Origin: an uncultured archaeon A07HN63
GTDB taxonomy: Archaea; Halobacteriota; Halobacteria; Halobacteriales; Haloferacaceae
Reading direction: 5' to 3'
DNA length: 13,587 nt
Assembly (NCBI GenBank): GCA_000496215.1
Contig: KI543197.1
Location: 71,241 to 84,827 of the forward strand
Of this stretch, positions 1 through 6,714 are shown in pieces. Each line of letters starts with the position of its first letter. The first letter of the stretch is position 1. Both the position numbers and the translations under genes were made by a program. A model generated the notes under the pieces. That model made no database searches. It worked only from the letters and a program-made list of their open reading frames with translations, and was not told where the DNA came from.

Positions 1-439
1 TCGCTGCCGCGGAGATATCGAGATCACCGACGACGGCCGCGAGGCCCTGATCTACGCCGCGGGCGGCGACATGCGGCGGGCGATTAATAGCCTGCAAGCC
101 GCCGCCACAACTGGCGAGGTCGTCGACGAGGAGGCGGTCTACATGATCACCTCGACGGCCCGCCCCGAGGAAATCGAAGCGATGGTCACCGACGCCATCG
201 GCGGCGATTTCGCCAAGGCGCGGGCGACGCTCGATACCCTACTGACCGACACCGGGATGGCCGGTGGCGACATCATCGACCAACTGCATCGCTCGGTGTG
301 GGATCTCGGACTCGACGAGCGCGCGGCTGTCCGGCTCATGGAGCGGATCGGTGAGGCCGACTACCGGATTACCGAGGGCGCGAACGAACAGGTCCAGCTT
401 GAGGCACTGCTGGCGTCGCTCGCACTGGACGAACGCTGA
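1..439 (+). CDS. rfcS: Replication factor C small subunit, C-terminal part (5' end outside window)
   Basis: This is the end of the archaeal clamp-loader small subunit, an AAA+ ATPase that loads the PCNA sliding clamp onto primed DNA. The fragment covers the end of the AAA+ lid region, with the motif GGDMRRAINSLQAAA at nt 62-106, and the helical collar domain, which includes the stretch YMITSTARPEEIEAMV. Both are highly characteristic of haloarchaeal RfcS. The ATPase motifs lie upstream of the window. The ATG at 71 is internal, because the frame stays open to the left edge. The stop is at 437-439, ten bases before the stop of the convergent small gene. At nt 12-19 the reading switches: frame 3 gives the expected AAAE and frame 2 gives DIEITDDG, as if one base were missing. 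Family assignment is very secure; the edge break is less so. Confidence 0.93.
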   Translation, partial: RCRGDIEITDDGREALIYAAGGDMRRAINSLQAAATTGEVVDEEAVYMITSTARPEEIEAMVTDAIGGDFAKARATLDTLLTDTGMAGGDIIDQLHRSVWDLGLDERAAVRLMERIGEADYRITEGANEQVQLEALLASLALDER

Positions 440-455
440 GCCTGCCGCGTCAGGC
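440..455. terminator. Short inverted repeat between convergent rfcS and glycine-zipper genes
   Basis: GCCTG (440-444) and CAGGC (451-455) form a 5-bp stem with a 6-nt loop directly after the rfcS stop codon, overlapping the stop of the opposing gene. There is no oligo-T run, which archaeal termination normally uses, so this is only a weak candidate. Confidence 0.15.
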
Positions 456-773
456 CTCAGTAACAGGGATCATGACGCCGTCGTCGCGCTCGTCTGTGCT
501 ACTGCTGTCGTGCTGTTGCTGGTGATCGTCGTCGACTGGTTGGCCGCCGTCGGGCAGGAGTTTTTTGCCACCAGAGCAGCCGCAGTCTGGGACGAGCGAG
601 CCAGCGATATAGCCGGCTGCGCCGCCCAGCCCGCCGCCGATGCCGGCCCCAAACGGGCCGAGTTTCCCGCCGAGTGATGCGCCGACAGAGGCGCCAGCCG
701 AGGCGCCCATCTTCGATTTGTTCTTGTCGATGATAGCATGCAACTGTAGTAGGTGATTGCCAGCAATGAACAT
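450..773 (-). CDS. Small glycine-zipper protein with Cys-Gly-Cys motif (hypothetical)
   Basis: I do not recognise a named family. The core is a glycine-zipper stretch (GASAGASVGASLGG, then GAGIGGGLGGAAGYIAG) of the kind that forms closely packed membrane-associated helices. It is followed by PDCGCSGGKK and an acidic, Gln/His/Ser-rich tail. The conserved-looking part begins around nt 710. The start is uncertain: ATG at 773 is used here, ATG at 710 gives an 86-residue protein with a weak AT-rich element (CTATCATC) about 25 nt upstream that would suit a leaderless mRNA, and ATG at 839 adds a basic 22-residue extension unlike haloarchaeal proteins. No Shine-Dalgarno sequence is visible before any of them. 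The gene converges on rfcS with a 10-nt gap. The role is unknown; a small membrane or envelope-associated protein is an inference. Confidence 0.62.
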   Translation of the reverse strand: MFIAGNHLLQLHAIIDKNKSKMGASAGASVGASLGGKLGPFGAGIGGGLGGAAGYIAGSLVPDCGCSGGKKLLPDGGQPVDDDHQQQHDSSSTDERDDGVMIPVTEA

Positions 774-1038
774 TGGGCCGGGCAAAGGCGTGTGCGAGGA
801 CTGCCGGGTCGGCTGGAGGCGCAACTGTCTTTTCGCCATCGTGCGTCGGTTCGGCTGGCTGATGACGATACCACTGCTCCGAGGCGGGGTGGCTCCCGTC
901 AGTGACGAGCCCTATGAGTTCCGAGGCCACCGATTTACTGGTACTAATCGGAAACACGCACACATTCTATGCTCTCTTGAAACACGAGCACGGTAAGACA
1001 CAGTTTTTCCGCTGGAATATGTACATCCTGTTACGAAA

Positions 1039-1566
1039 ATGCCCTCCAAGCCCTCCAGCATTGACCTTGCAGACGCGGCCTCCGAACTGATGAAGGGCGT
1101 CGCCGGGTGGCTTCTGATAGGACTCGGCGTCGCTGGGCTCCTGAGCGGTACTGGTGGGATCGTTCAACAAGCAGGGACAGCCGATATAATCGCGCCGGTC
1201 CTCGTCGTTGGGTTCGCGATCCTGTTCATAATTTCGGGCGTGCTTGTCAACCCACGGTTTCGCCGTCGCCTTGATCGACGGCATCGGCCTTCCCGGTTCG
1301 GTCGTGTCAAAACCGCCGAGAACCGGACTCGATCGGCTACCGAGGGGAAAAGAGAGCCGTGTGTCGTGTGTGGTTCCCGTTCGAAGGAGGGGCCCGTGCG
1401 TCGGTACAGACAGGAATACGTCGTCGCCGGTGTTCCGTTGTGGACGATATCCGAGAAGCACAATTTCTACTGTCCGGACTGTGCTCTTGCGGAGCTGTCT
1501 GGGTACTCAACAGGCAGTACCGATGAAAGCGATACCGCGAAACGTACGATTACCGAGACTGAATGA
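1039..1566 (+). CDS. Two-helix membrane protein with a CxxC/CxxC putative zinc site (hypothetical)
   Basis: The 175-residue protein has two predicted transmembrane segments, at residues about 21-38 (GWLLIGLGVAGLL) and 50-70 (DIIAPVLVVGFAILFIISGVLV). A basic stretch follows (NPRFRRRLDRRHRPSRFGR), marking a cytoplasmic side by the positive-inside rule. The soluble C-terminal domain carries CVVC (Cys108, Cys111) and CPDC (Cys145, Cys148), separated by about 33 residues rich in aromatic and beta-type residues. This spacing suits a zinc ribbon or rubredoxin-like knuckle. The tail is Ser/Thr/Glu-rich. The AT-rich motif GAATATGTAC lies 15-24 nt before the ATG, so the transcript may be leaderless or nearly so. 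The protein resembles small uncharacterised haloarchaeal membrane proteins. I assign no function; metal binding and redox sensing are both possible. Confidence 0.8.
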   Translation: MPSKPSSIDLADAASELMKGVAGWLLIGLGVAGLLSGTGGIVQQAGTADIIAPVLVVGFAILFIISGVLVNPRFRRRLDRRHRPSRFGRVKTAENRTRSATEGKREPCVVCGSRSKEGPVRRYRQEYVVAGVPLWTISEKHNFYCPDCALAELSGYSTGSTDESDTAKRTITETE

Positions 1567-1697
1567 CTCACAAACCTGCCTGACGACCAGTACATCCTCC
1601 ATCGAGTATGGCCGACCCTCAGCAGCCTGCTGCATCCACGCTATGTAATCAGCACGGCATTTGTATCAACTGATGAGGACTTCAACGGGACCGGCTT

Positions 1698-1994
1698 TCA
1701 GCGCTTTCCAGAGTGTGGTACCTGTTCATCGTCGAGGTTCGAGTGCCGAGGCCAGTTCTCTATCCATACATTTGCGAGCGTAAGTGAACGAACGTCGTAC
1801 TCGTTCGCTATCGCCCAGCATGCACCGAGATACAGCAGATAATCCTCAACTGTAGGGTCATCAGGCATCTCATTGAGCAAGTACCCGTTCTCGTGCAAGA
1901 CGAGAACACCGTGGTGTGGTTCCGTTCCGAGCCTCTCGTACAGCTGGCCCTGAATCTGCCCTGCTGGACCGCTCGCGTCTAAACCCGCCAGTGC
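1698..1994 (-). pseudogene. Start-less coding remnant or very small gene (hypothetical)
   Basis: The minus-strand frame is open from the stop at 1995-1997 to the stop at 1698-1700 (98 codons), but has no ATG or GTG in its first two fifths. The sequence nevertheless looks coding: it contains QLYERLGTEPHHGVLVL, then MPDDPTVEDYLLYLGACWAI and VWIENWPRHS, with acidic haloarchaeal composition and normal codon choice upstream of any possible start. The available starts are TTG at 1898 (66 residues) and ATG at 1868 (56 residues). The simplest reading is a gene that lost its 5' part. A short functional gene from ATG 1868 remains possible. I do not recognise the family. No repeat or transposase trace is visible beside it to explain the truncation. 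Confidence 0.4.
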
Positions 1995-2053
1995 TCATAC
2001 GACACCGTTCTGCAGTTGGCAGCTTTTGTCGGTCAGATCAAAATATCAGAATA

Positions 2054-2066
2054 CTTTAAAAATAAG
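2054..2066 (+). promoter_or_regulatory. Putative archaeal TATA box of the receiver-PAS gene
   Basis: The sequence CTTTAAAAATAAG lies in the most AT-rich part of the window, about 45-55 nt before the ATG at 2110. Transcription starting some 25 nt downstream would leave a leader of about 20 nt. Judged by composition and spacing only. Confidence 0.45.
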
Positions 2067-2109
2067 AATAATCACCGAGTTGGTAGGTAAAATTGGCCAT
2101 AAAATAACC

Positions 2110-2958
2110 ATGGAGTTACCGTTCACCGAACCAACTGGTGTCAATATTTTACACGTAGACGACGATCCGGGTCTGGTTGACCTCGCGTCGGAGTGTCTCC
2201 CCCGGGAAGACGAGTCATTCACGGTCAAAACAGAGACAGACCCGACAGCAGTTCCCGGTCGACTGGAGGATGAGCGAGTGGACTGTATCGTCAGTGATTA
2301 CGAAATGCCAGAGATTGATGGGTTGGAACTTGTAGAACGTGTCCAGTCTGTCGACGCCTCGATCCCATTCATTTTGTTCACTGGTCGGGGCAGTGAAGCA
2401 GTTGCGGCAGAGGCACTCGACAGCAGCGTCGACGCGTACATCCAGAAGGAGAGCAGTCTGTCGATATACGCTGTGTTGGCGAATCGTATCCGCTCGCTCG
2501 TCGACAAGGCACGAGCAACCCGCCAAGCGGAGAAGATAAGCGAGACGTACGAACTCGTTGCTCGCACAGCGACCGACGCCTTCTGGCTCCGGGATATGAC
2601 GACGGGTGCGACACTGTACAGCGACGGCATCAGTCAGTTTGGCTACGAACCCGGCGTCCGCGAAGACGGCTTCGAGTGGTGGGTTGAACGTGTCCATCCT
2701 GACGACCGCGACCTCGCACGGGAGCTAAACGAGCGTCAGGAGGCCGGCGAGTCCACCGCGTTCGACGATGTCGATGCAGAGCACGGAAGATTCACTCACG
2801 AGTACCGCTGGCAGACTGCTGACGGTGAGTACGTCCCGCTGCGCTCTCGGGGCATCGTCCGGTTTGCGGACGACACGCCGGTAGAAATGGTCGGCGCGAT
2901 GGTCGACGTGCGCACTTCTGGAGCGGAAAATTATACCGAGGAGGCAGGCGAGCAGTAA
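2110..2958 (+). CDS. Receiver-PAS signalling protein without kinase or DNA-binding domain
   Basis: This 282-residue protein has an N-terminal CheY-like receiver domain (about residues 11-130). It shows the acidic pocket HVDDD (17-19), the likely phospho-acceptor Asp63 in VSDYEMP, Thr91 in FTGRGSE and Lys113 in IQKE. A coiled linker leads into a PAS domain of the PAS_3 type (about 147-265), with FGYEPG, WWVERVHPDD and the C-terminal YRWQTADGEYVPLRSRG signature. The protein ends just after the PAS domain. In haloarchaea this arrangement is usually followed by histidine-kinase domains, which are absent here. The ATG at 2110 is preferred because a start at 2026 would add a basic, Ile/Lys-rich segment encoded by the AT-rich promoter. 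It probably receives a phosphoryl group from a separate kinase and passes the signal by protein contact. Confidence 0.88.
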   Translation: MELPFTEPTGVNILHVDDDPGLVDLASECLPREDESFTVKTETDPTAVPGRLEDERVDCIVSDYEMPEIDGLELVERVQSVDASIPFILFTGRGSEAVAAEALDSSVDAYIQKESSLSIYAVLANRIRSLVDKARATRQAEKISETYELVARTATDAFWLRDMTTGATLYSDGISQFGYEPGVREDGFEWWVERVHPDDRDLARELNERQEAGESTAFDDVDAEHGRFTHEYRWQTADGEYVPLRSRGIVRFADDTPVEMVGAMVDVRTSGAENYTEEAGEQ

Positions 2959-2985
2959 GCCAGTGGCTTCTGACAGGGCTGTCTA

Positions 2986-3153
2986 GTCGGACTCACCGAT
3001 AGCGAAGCGGCGAAACAGATATTCTGCGAACTACAGCGAAACCTCGGTTGCGATGGTCACCCCAGCTACACATCCGCAAAGGCGGGAAAATTCGACCTCA
3101 CCATGGCGGCGATGCTTGGGGCGTGGGCGCACGGCATACAGTTGCTTGAGTGA
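2986..3153 (+). pseudogene. Possible gene remnant (coding-like, no start)
   Basis: An open plus-strand frame here reads VGLTDSEAAKQIFCELQRNL, then HPSYTSAKAGKFDLTMAAML and AWAHGIQLLE before a TGA at 3151-3153. The composition is protein-like (amphipathic helices, no runs of rare residues), but there is no usable start: the nearest upstream in-frame stop is at 2971 and the only ATGs are near the end. It may be the C-terminal remnant of a lost gene. A second open stretch follows to 3339 in another frame. The family is unknown. Confidence 0.25.
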
Positions 3154-3191
3154 CAGAGGGTAACTGCGAGCATCAACCAGATGGATATCTC

Positions 3192-3235
3192 GGCGATCAT
3201 CGATCAGGACGCGCCGGGCAACAGGCGATCATCGA
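3192..3235. repeat. 12-bp direct repeat, two copies 32 bp apart
   Basis: GGCGATCATCGA occurs at 3192-3203 and again, perfectly, at 3224-3235. The flanks of the two copies differ, so it is not a longer duplication. The offset is about three helical turns, which would suit paired protein binding, or it may be coincidence in a GC-rich gap. Confidence 0.4.
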
Positions 3236-3347
3236 GTCCTCTTGAACTCGGGGCTGCCCTGCTAAGACGATCAAGAGGCGAAACCCGCGGGCCCGGATGG
3301 GTGGCGATCAATCAAAGGATCGCAAACGTGAACGCGTAGCCAGCCCG

Positions 3348-5392
3348 TCACGCCAGCCAGTCGTCTGGTTTCGTGTCGTAATCGACACCGTCGGCCGCGA
3401 TGCGATCCGTGATCTCGGTATCCAGTTCGTGTTCGGTCACCTCGCCGCCGTCGTACTGGAACCGGACGCCGACCTCGGTCCCCTCGGGTTCGCTGTTGTG
3501 CCGGCGTGCGTTGCGGAGTTCCTTCTCGTCGTACTCCGTCCGAATTGTCGCAAGGTTCACCGGTCGGCCCCAGAGTTCGAACACTCGCTCCAGCGTCGCC
3601 TTCGCCTGCTGTTCGTCGAGTGCGACGCCGTTGTACTGGTGGCCGAGCAGGAGCTCGCCGCGGTTCTCGAAGTTCCCGTCAAGGACGGCGATTGTCGGCT
3701 TCCCGAAGTTGGTGAACTGCAACAGCAGTTTCCGCTTGACGTCGTCAGCGCCGGTGCTGGCGACGCGGAACTCCTCGCCGGCCTGACTGTACTCGTAGGT
3801 GAAGTAGTTCCGCTCGCGGACGAACTCGTCGGTGAGAAACTCGTCGATGAACGTCACGTCGTTGTGACTCTCACGGACCTCGTACATCCGGCTCCAGCCA
3901 GCGGTGCGGTCGACATCGGCCAGTGCGTCGGCCACCGTCGCGTAGCGGTCGACATCGAACATGTAGCGCGCTCGTTCCTCCAGTGTCGATCGCGAGAGGT
4001 TGCGCAGGGCCGTGCGGTGCTGGGGCCGCGACAGCACGTAGTGTCGTTCGGCCAGCCCCTCGTAGGTGAGCAGCTTCCACGGGTACTCCTCGATATCCGG
4101 GCCGTCGTCGGCGTCGGTATCACCCTCGCGGACGGAGAGCGCGCGGTCGACCATCTCAGCGTCGATTCGCGGGTCGCCGTCGGCGGCCAACTCGGCCAGC
4201 TCGTCGAGCATCGCGGGACCGGCACCCTGATGGCTGGATGTGGCTGCAGCGTGTCGACGACCTCGTCGATATCTATCTCCGCATGGAAGTTCTCGGGGGT
4301 GATGCCGTCGACGCGGAGCAGTTTGTCGACGACATCCCGTCGGGCGGCCTGTAGCTCGACGTGCGTCCAGAGTTCGAAGCCGAGTTTGTACGGGTTCAGT
4401 CCGGGCGAGCCTAGCACCCGCGCCATGTGGTCGGCGTACGTGAGGAACTCGTCGGGGCCGGCAAAGCCTTCGCCGCCCATCATGATCGACTCCCAGTAGG
4501 TCGCCCACCCCTCGTTCATCACCTTCGTCACCTTCTGGCCCGCAAAGTAGTAAGCCTCCTCGCGGATCGCGTCGATCACGGTCGTCTCCCACGGCTCGCG
4601 GTCGACGGCCTTCCCCGTCTCGGGGTCGTATCGCTTCCCGTGATCCCGCAGGAAGGCGAGCACGTCGGGTCGTGGCTTGTCGGGTTCGACACCGCCGTCC
4701 TGTGCCTCAAGCCACTCCTCGTCGAACACATCGCCCTGAACCTCCGCGGAGAGATCGAGTTCGTCGATCTTCGCCTGCAGTTCTTCTCTGGTGTCGTCGC
4801 CGTCGCCCGTTGGCTCGATCGCGTCGCCATCGCGGGCGGCGTTGACGGGGCTGTGCTGGTCGATTGTATCCTCAAGTGCCGAGACGGCATCGATCAACCG
4901 TTCGACTTCCTCCCGGTCGACATCGGCTCGTCGGCCGATCTCCGAGAGCCGGTCGGCGTTGCGCCCCAGTCGGGCGACGGCGTTTGGGCCGTCCTGGCCG
5001 CGGTCGGCGTAGAGGCCGAACCAGTCGTTGTTCGCAAAGAAGTCGGCGTGGCCCTCGACGTGGGTGATGACGGCCTTCTGGTCGGCCATCGTGTTCGACT
5101 CCTGCAGGAAGGCGTGACTCGGGTCGTCGTTGTTGACGATCTCGAAGGCCTTCCCGAGGCCGTGACGGTCCTTCTTGCGCTGGCGCTCGTAGTTCATCCC
5201 CCACCGCCAGTGTGGGTAGCGCTGCTGGAACCCGCCGTAGGCGATGAGCTCGTTCATCTCGTCGTGGTCGACAACCCAGTACCGGACCGGGTACGGATCG
5301 AGGCCAAGCCGTTTGGCGAGGTTGCGGGCCTCTGCGGCTGGCTCGTCCAGCTGTTCGGCCTCGCGTTTCGCTTCGAGTCTGTCGTCTCTCAT
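3348..5392 (-). CDS. spoVR: SpoVR/YcgB family protein (reading frame broken near nt 4212-4243)
   Basis: Last gene of the PrkA operon. The first frame (from ATG 5392) gives about 386 good residues: YPHWRWGMNYERQ (59-71), HVEGHADFFANN (111-122) and VMNEGWATYWESIMM (291-305), all hallmark SpoVR motifs. After VDTLQP (384) the frame turns to nonsense. The family sequence resumes in the next frame at AMLDELAELAADGDPRIDAE (from about nt 4214) and runs through YMFDVDRYATV, ERNYFTYEY and GELLLGHQYNG to the stop at 3348. Adding one base at the junction would give a 681-residue protein, the normal size for the family. The start overlaps the YeaH stop by 4 nt (ATGA), with GGAGGA 9 nt upstream. SpoVR proteins have no firmly known biochemical activity; bacterial homologues affect spore cortex or act in stress responses with YeaG/YeaH-type partners. 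Either a sequencing indel or a real inactivation. Confidence 0.88.
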
Positions 5393-6714
5393 GAGTCGTT
5401 GTCCTCCGTGCTGAGTATCTTGTAGATCGCGTCGGTCACATCGTCTTGCCCGGTGACGCGGGCAACAGCGACGTTGCCGGTGTCGCCGAGGGCGCGTTCG
5501 ACCTCATCGGCATGTCGGGCGTTCTGTGTCGTCCCGCCCGGCTGGGTCTCGACGTAGGCGTGCAGATTGGCGTCGATCGACCGCATCATCGGGATCACGT
5601 TTTGCTGAGTGTCGGCGCCGGCGTTTTCGGAGTCGCCGGCGGCGAACACGTACCGGTTCCACTCGCTGTAGGGGTACTCCTCAAGCACGTCCTCGACGCG
5701 CTCGTAGGCACTGGAGATCCGGGTCCCGCCGCCGGACTGGATCCCGAAGAACTCCTCGCGGTCGACCTCCCAGGCCTCGGCGTCGTGGACGATATAGTGA
5801 AACTCGGCGGCGTCGTACTTCCCGGTCAGATACCAGTCCATCGGCGTGAACACGCGTTCGACGAGTTCCCGCTTCGTCTCCCGCATCGACCCCGAGGCGT
5901 CTCTGACGTTGACGACGACGACGTTCCGCTCGTGCTGTTCGATGACCTCGGGATGGCGGAACCGCTCGTCCTCGCGGCGGAACGGGATGGTGTCGATCCC
6001 CTTGCGGCGAATCCGCTGACCCGCCGGCTCGCTGTCGACCTCGGCGTCGAGCGTCTCGAAGTCCGCCCAGCGGGCGACGGACTCGATGGCCGTTCCGCGG
6101 TCGGTTTCGATCTCGCGGGCGGCATCGGCGATCCACGCCCGCGACACCGGGATGGACGCCTCGCGGGCCCACGTGAACACCTCGTCGACACCGGCACCGT
6201 CGACGAACAGCCCCTCTCGCACGTACGACTCGTCGAAATCGGTCGCCAGATGGCGTTTCAACCCGCGTTTGAAGAACTCGTCAACGTCGAGCGACCCCTG
6301 CGGCCCAGTTCGAGCAGTGTCGGTGAAATCGCCCTCGACCTCCTCGACGACGCGCTTGCCCTTGGGTTCGAGATCCAGGCCGAGTTCCTCGTCGAGCTCT
6401 CTGGCGAACTCCTCGGGGTCCATCTCGTAGTACTCGTGGTCGCCGCCCTCCTCGCCCGGGTCGCCCGCGTCGCCGTCATCCGGCTGGGGATCGACCGGCT
6501 GGCCGGGCTGTGGCTGGCCGTCGTCGCCCTGGCCGACGCCGCCGACCTCGCGCTGGTCGTACTCGAAGGCGGGCAGATCGACGATCTTGATCGGAATCCG
6601 CACCTGATTCGGGCCGGAGCCGCCGAGGTTACCGTGACTGATGAACTCCCTGAGGTCTTCCCGACGGGCCTCGCCGATATCGCGGAACCGCTCGCGGTCC
6701 TCGGGCAGCCCCAT
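5389..6714 (-). CDS. yeaH: YeaH/YhbH family (DUF444) protein with von Willebrand A domain
   Basis: This 441-residue cytoplasmic protein is the VWA partner of the AAA+ kinases. The N-terminal part (1-55) has the family's VRIPIKIVDLPAFEY segment, then a flexible Gly/Gln/Pro/Asp linker (57-95). A middle helical region follows, and a C-terminal VWA domain (about 263-435). The MIDAS metal site is visible: DASGS (272-276), Thr331 in SGGGTRISSAYE, and GDSEN (360-364), where bacterial members have SDGDN. EFHYIVHDAEAWEVDREEFF also matches the family. The length agrees with bacterial YeaH (about 430). Its ATG overlaps the stop of the preceding kinase by 1 nt (TGATG), with a strong Shine-Dalgarno. AAA+ plus MIDAS pairs (MoxR, magnesium chelatase) typically act as chaperone-like remodelling machines, so a similar role with PrkA is a reasonable inference. 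Confidence 0.93.
   Translation of the reverse strand: MGLPEDRERFRDIGEARREDLREFISHGNLGGSGPNQVRIPIKIVDLPAFEYDQREVGGVGQGDDGQPQPGQPVDPQPDDGDAGDPGEEGGDHEYYEMDPEEFARELDEELGLDLEPKGKRVVEEVEGDFTDTARTGPQGSLDVDEFFKRGLKRHLATDFDESYVREGLFVDGAGVDEVFTWAREASIPVSRAWIADAAREIETDRGTAIESVARWADFETLDAEVDSEPAGQRIRRKGIDTIPFRREDERFRHPEVIEQHERNVVVVNVRDASGSMRETKRELVERVFTPMDWYLTGKYDAAEFHYIVHDAEAWEVDREEFFGIQSGGGTRISSAYERVEDVLEEYPYSEWNRYVFAAGDSENAGADTQQNVIPMMRSIDANLHAYVETQPGGTTQNARHADEVERALGDTGNVAVARVTGQDDVTDAIYKILSTEDNDS
5402..5407 (-). promoter_or_regulatory. Shine-Dalgarno sequence for SpoVR
   Basis: GGAGGA on the minus strand sits 9 nt before the ATG at 5392, inside the end of the YeaH gene. It fixes the SpoVR start and shows that the gene can be re-initiated internally on a polycistronic mRNA. 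Confidence 0.6.

Larger units (their letters stand above)
1567..2109. other. Gene-poor stretch between the membrane protein and the receiver-PAS gene
   Basis: Apart from the start-less minus-strand remnant (1698-1994) and the promoter near 2054, this 543-bp stretch shows no complete gene, RNA or clear inverted repeat. A plus-strand frame from about 1579 (beginning LPDDQYILHRVWPTLSSLLHP) stays open for some 80 codons and looks mildly coding, but it has no good start and overlaps the better minus-strand frame. The last 110 bases are clearly AT-richer than the rest of the window. Confidence 0.5.
2959..3347. other. Gap between the receiver-PAS gene and the end of the SpoVR gene
   Basis: This stretch separates a plus-strand gene from the 3' end of the minus-strand operon. 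It holds the weak coding remnant at 2986-3153 and a 12-bp direct repeat at 3192-3235. I see no complete gene, no RNA gene and no clear oligo-T terminator for the operon. Confidence 0.5.

Noticed and set aside
499..963. 154-codon minus-strand frame overlapping the glycine-zipper gene
   Set aside because: Arg-rich, no structure; the glycine-zipper frame explains the region better.
2026..2109. 28-residue upstream extension of the receiver-PAS protein
   Set aside because: Ile/Lys-rich and basic, encoded by the AT-rich promoter, and the receiver domain begins right after the ATG at 2110.
4212..4243. Programmed frameshifting in SpoVR
   Set aside because: No slippery heptamer or clear downstream pseudoknot; a simple indel is more likely.
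3297..4499. 400-codon plus-strand open frame opposite the SpoVR C-terminal part
   Set aside because: No recognisable domain, and it crosses the SpoVR frame break; antisense to conserved protein.
4427..5425. 332-codon plus-strand open frame opposite SpoVR
   Set aside because: Same shadow effect; the minus strand has clear SpoVR motifs throughout.
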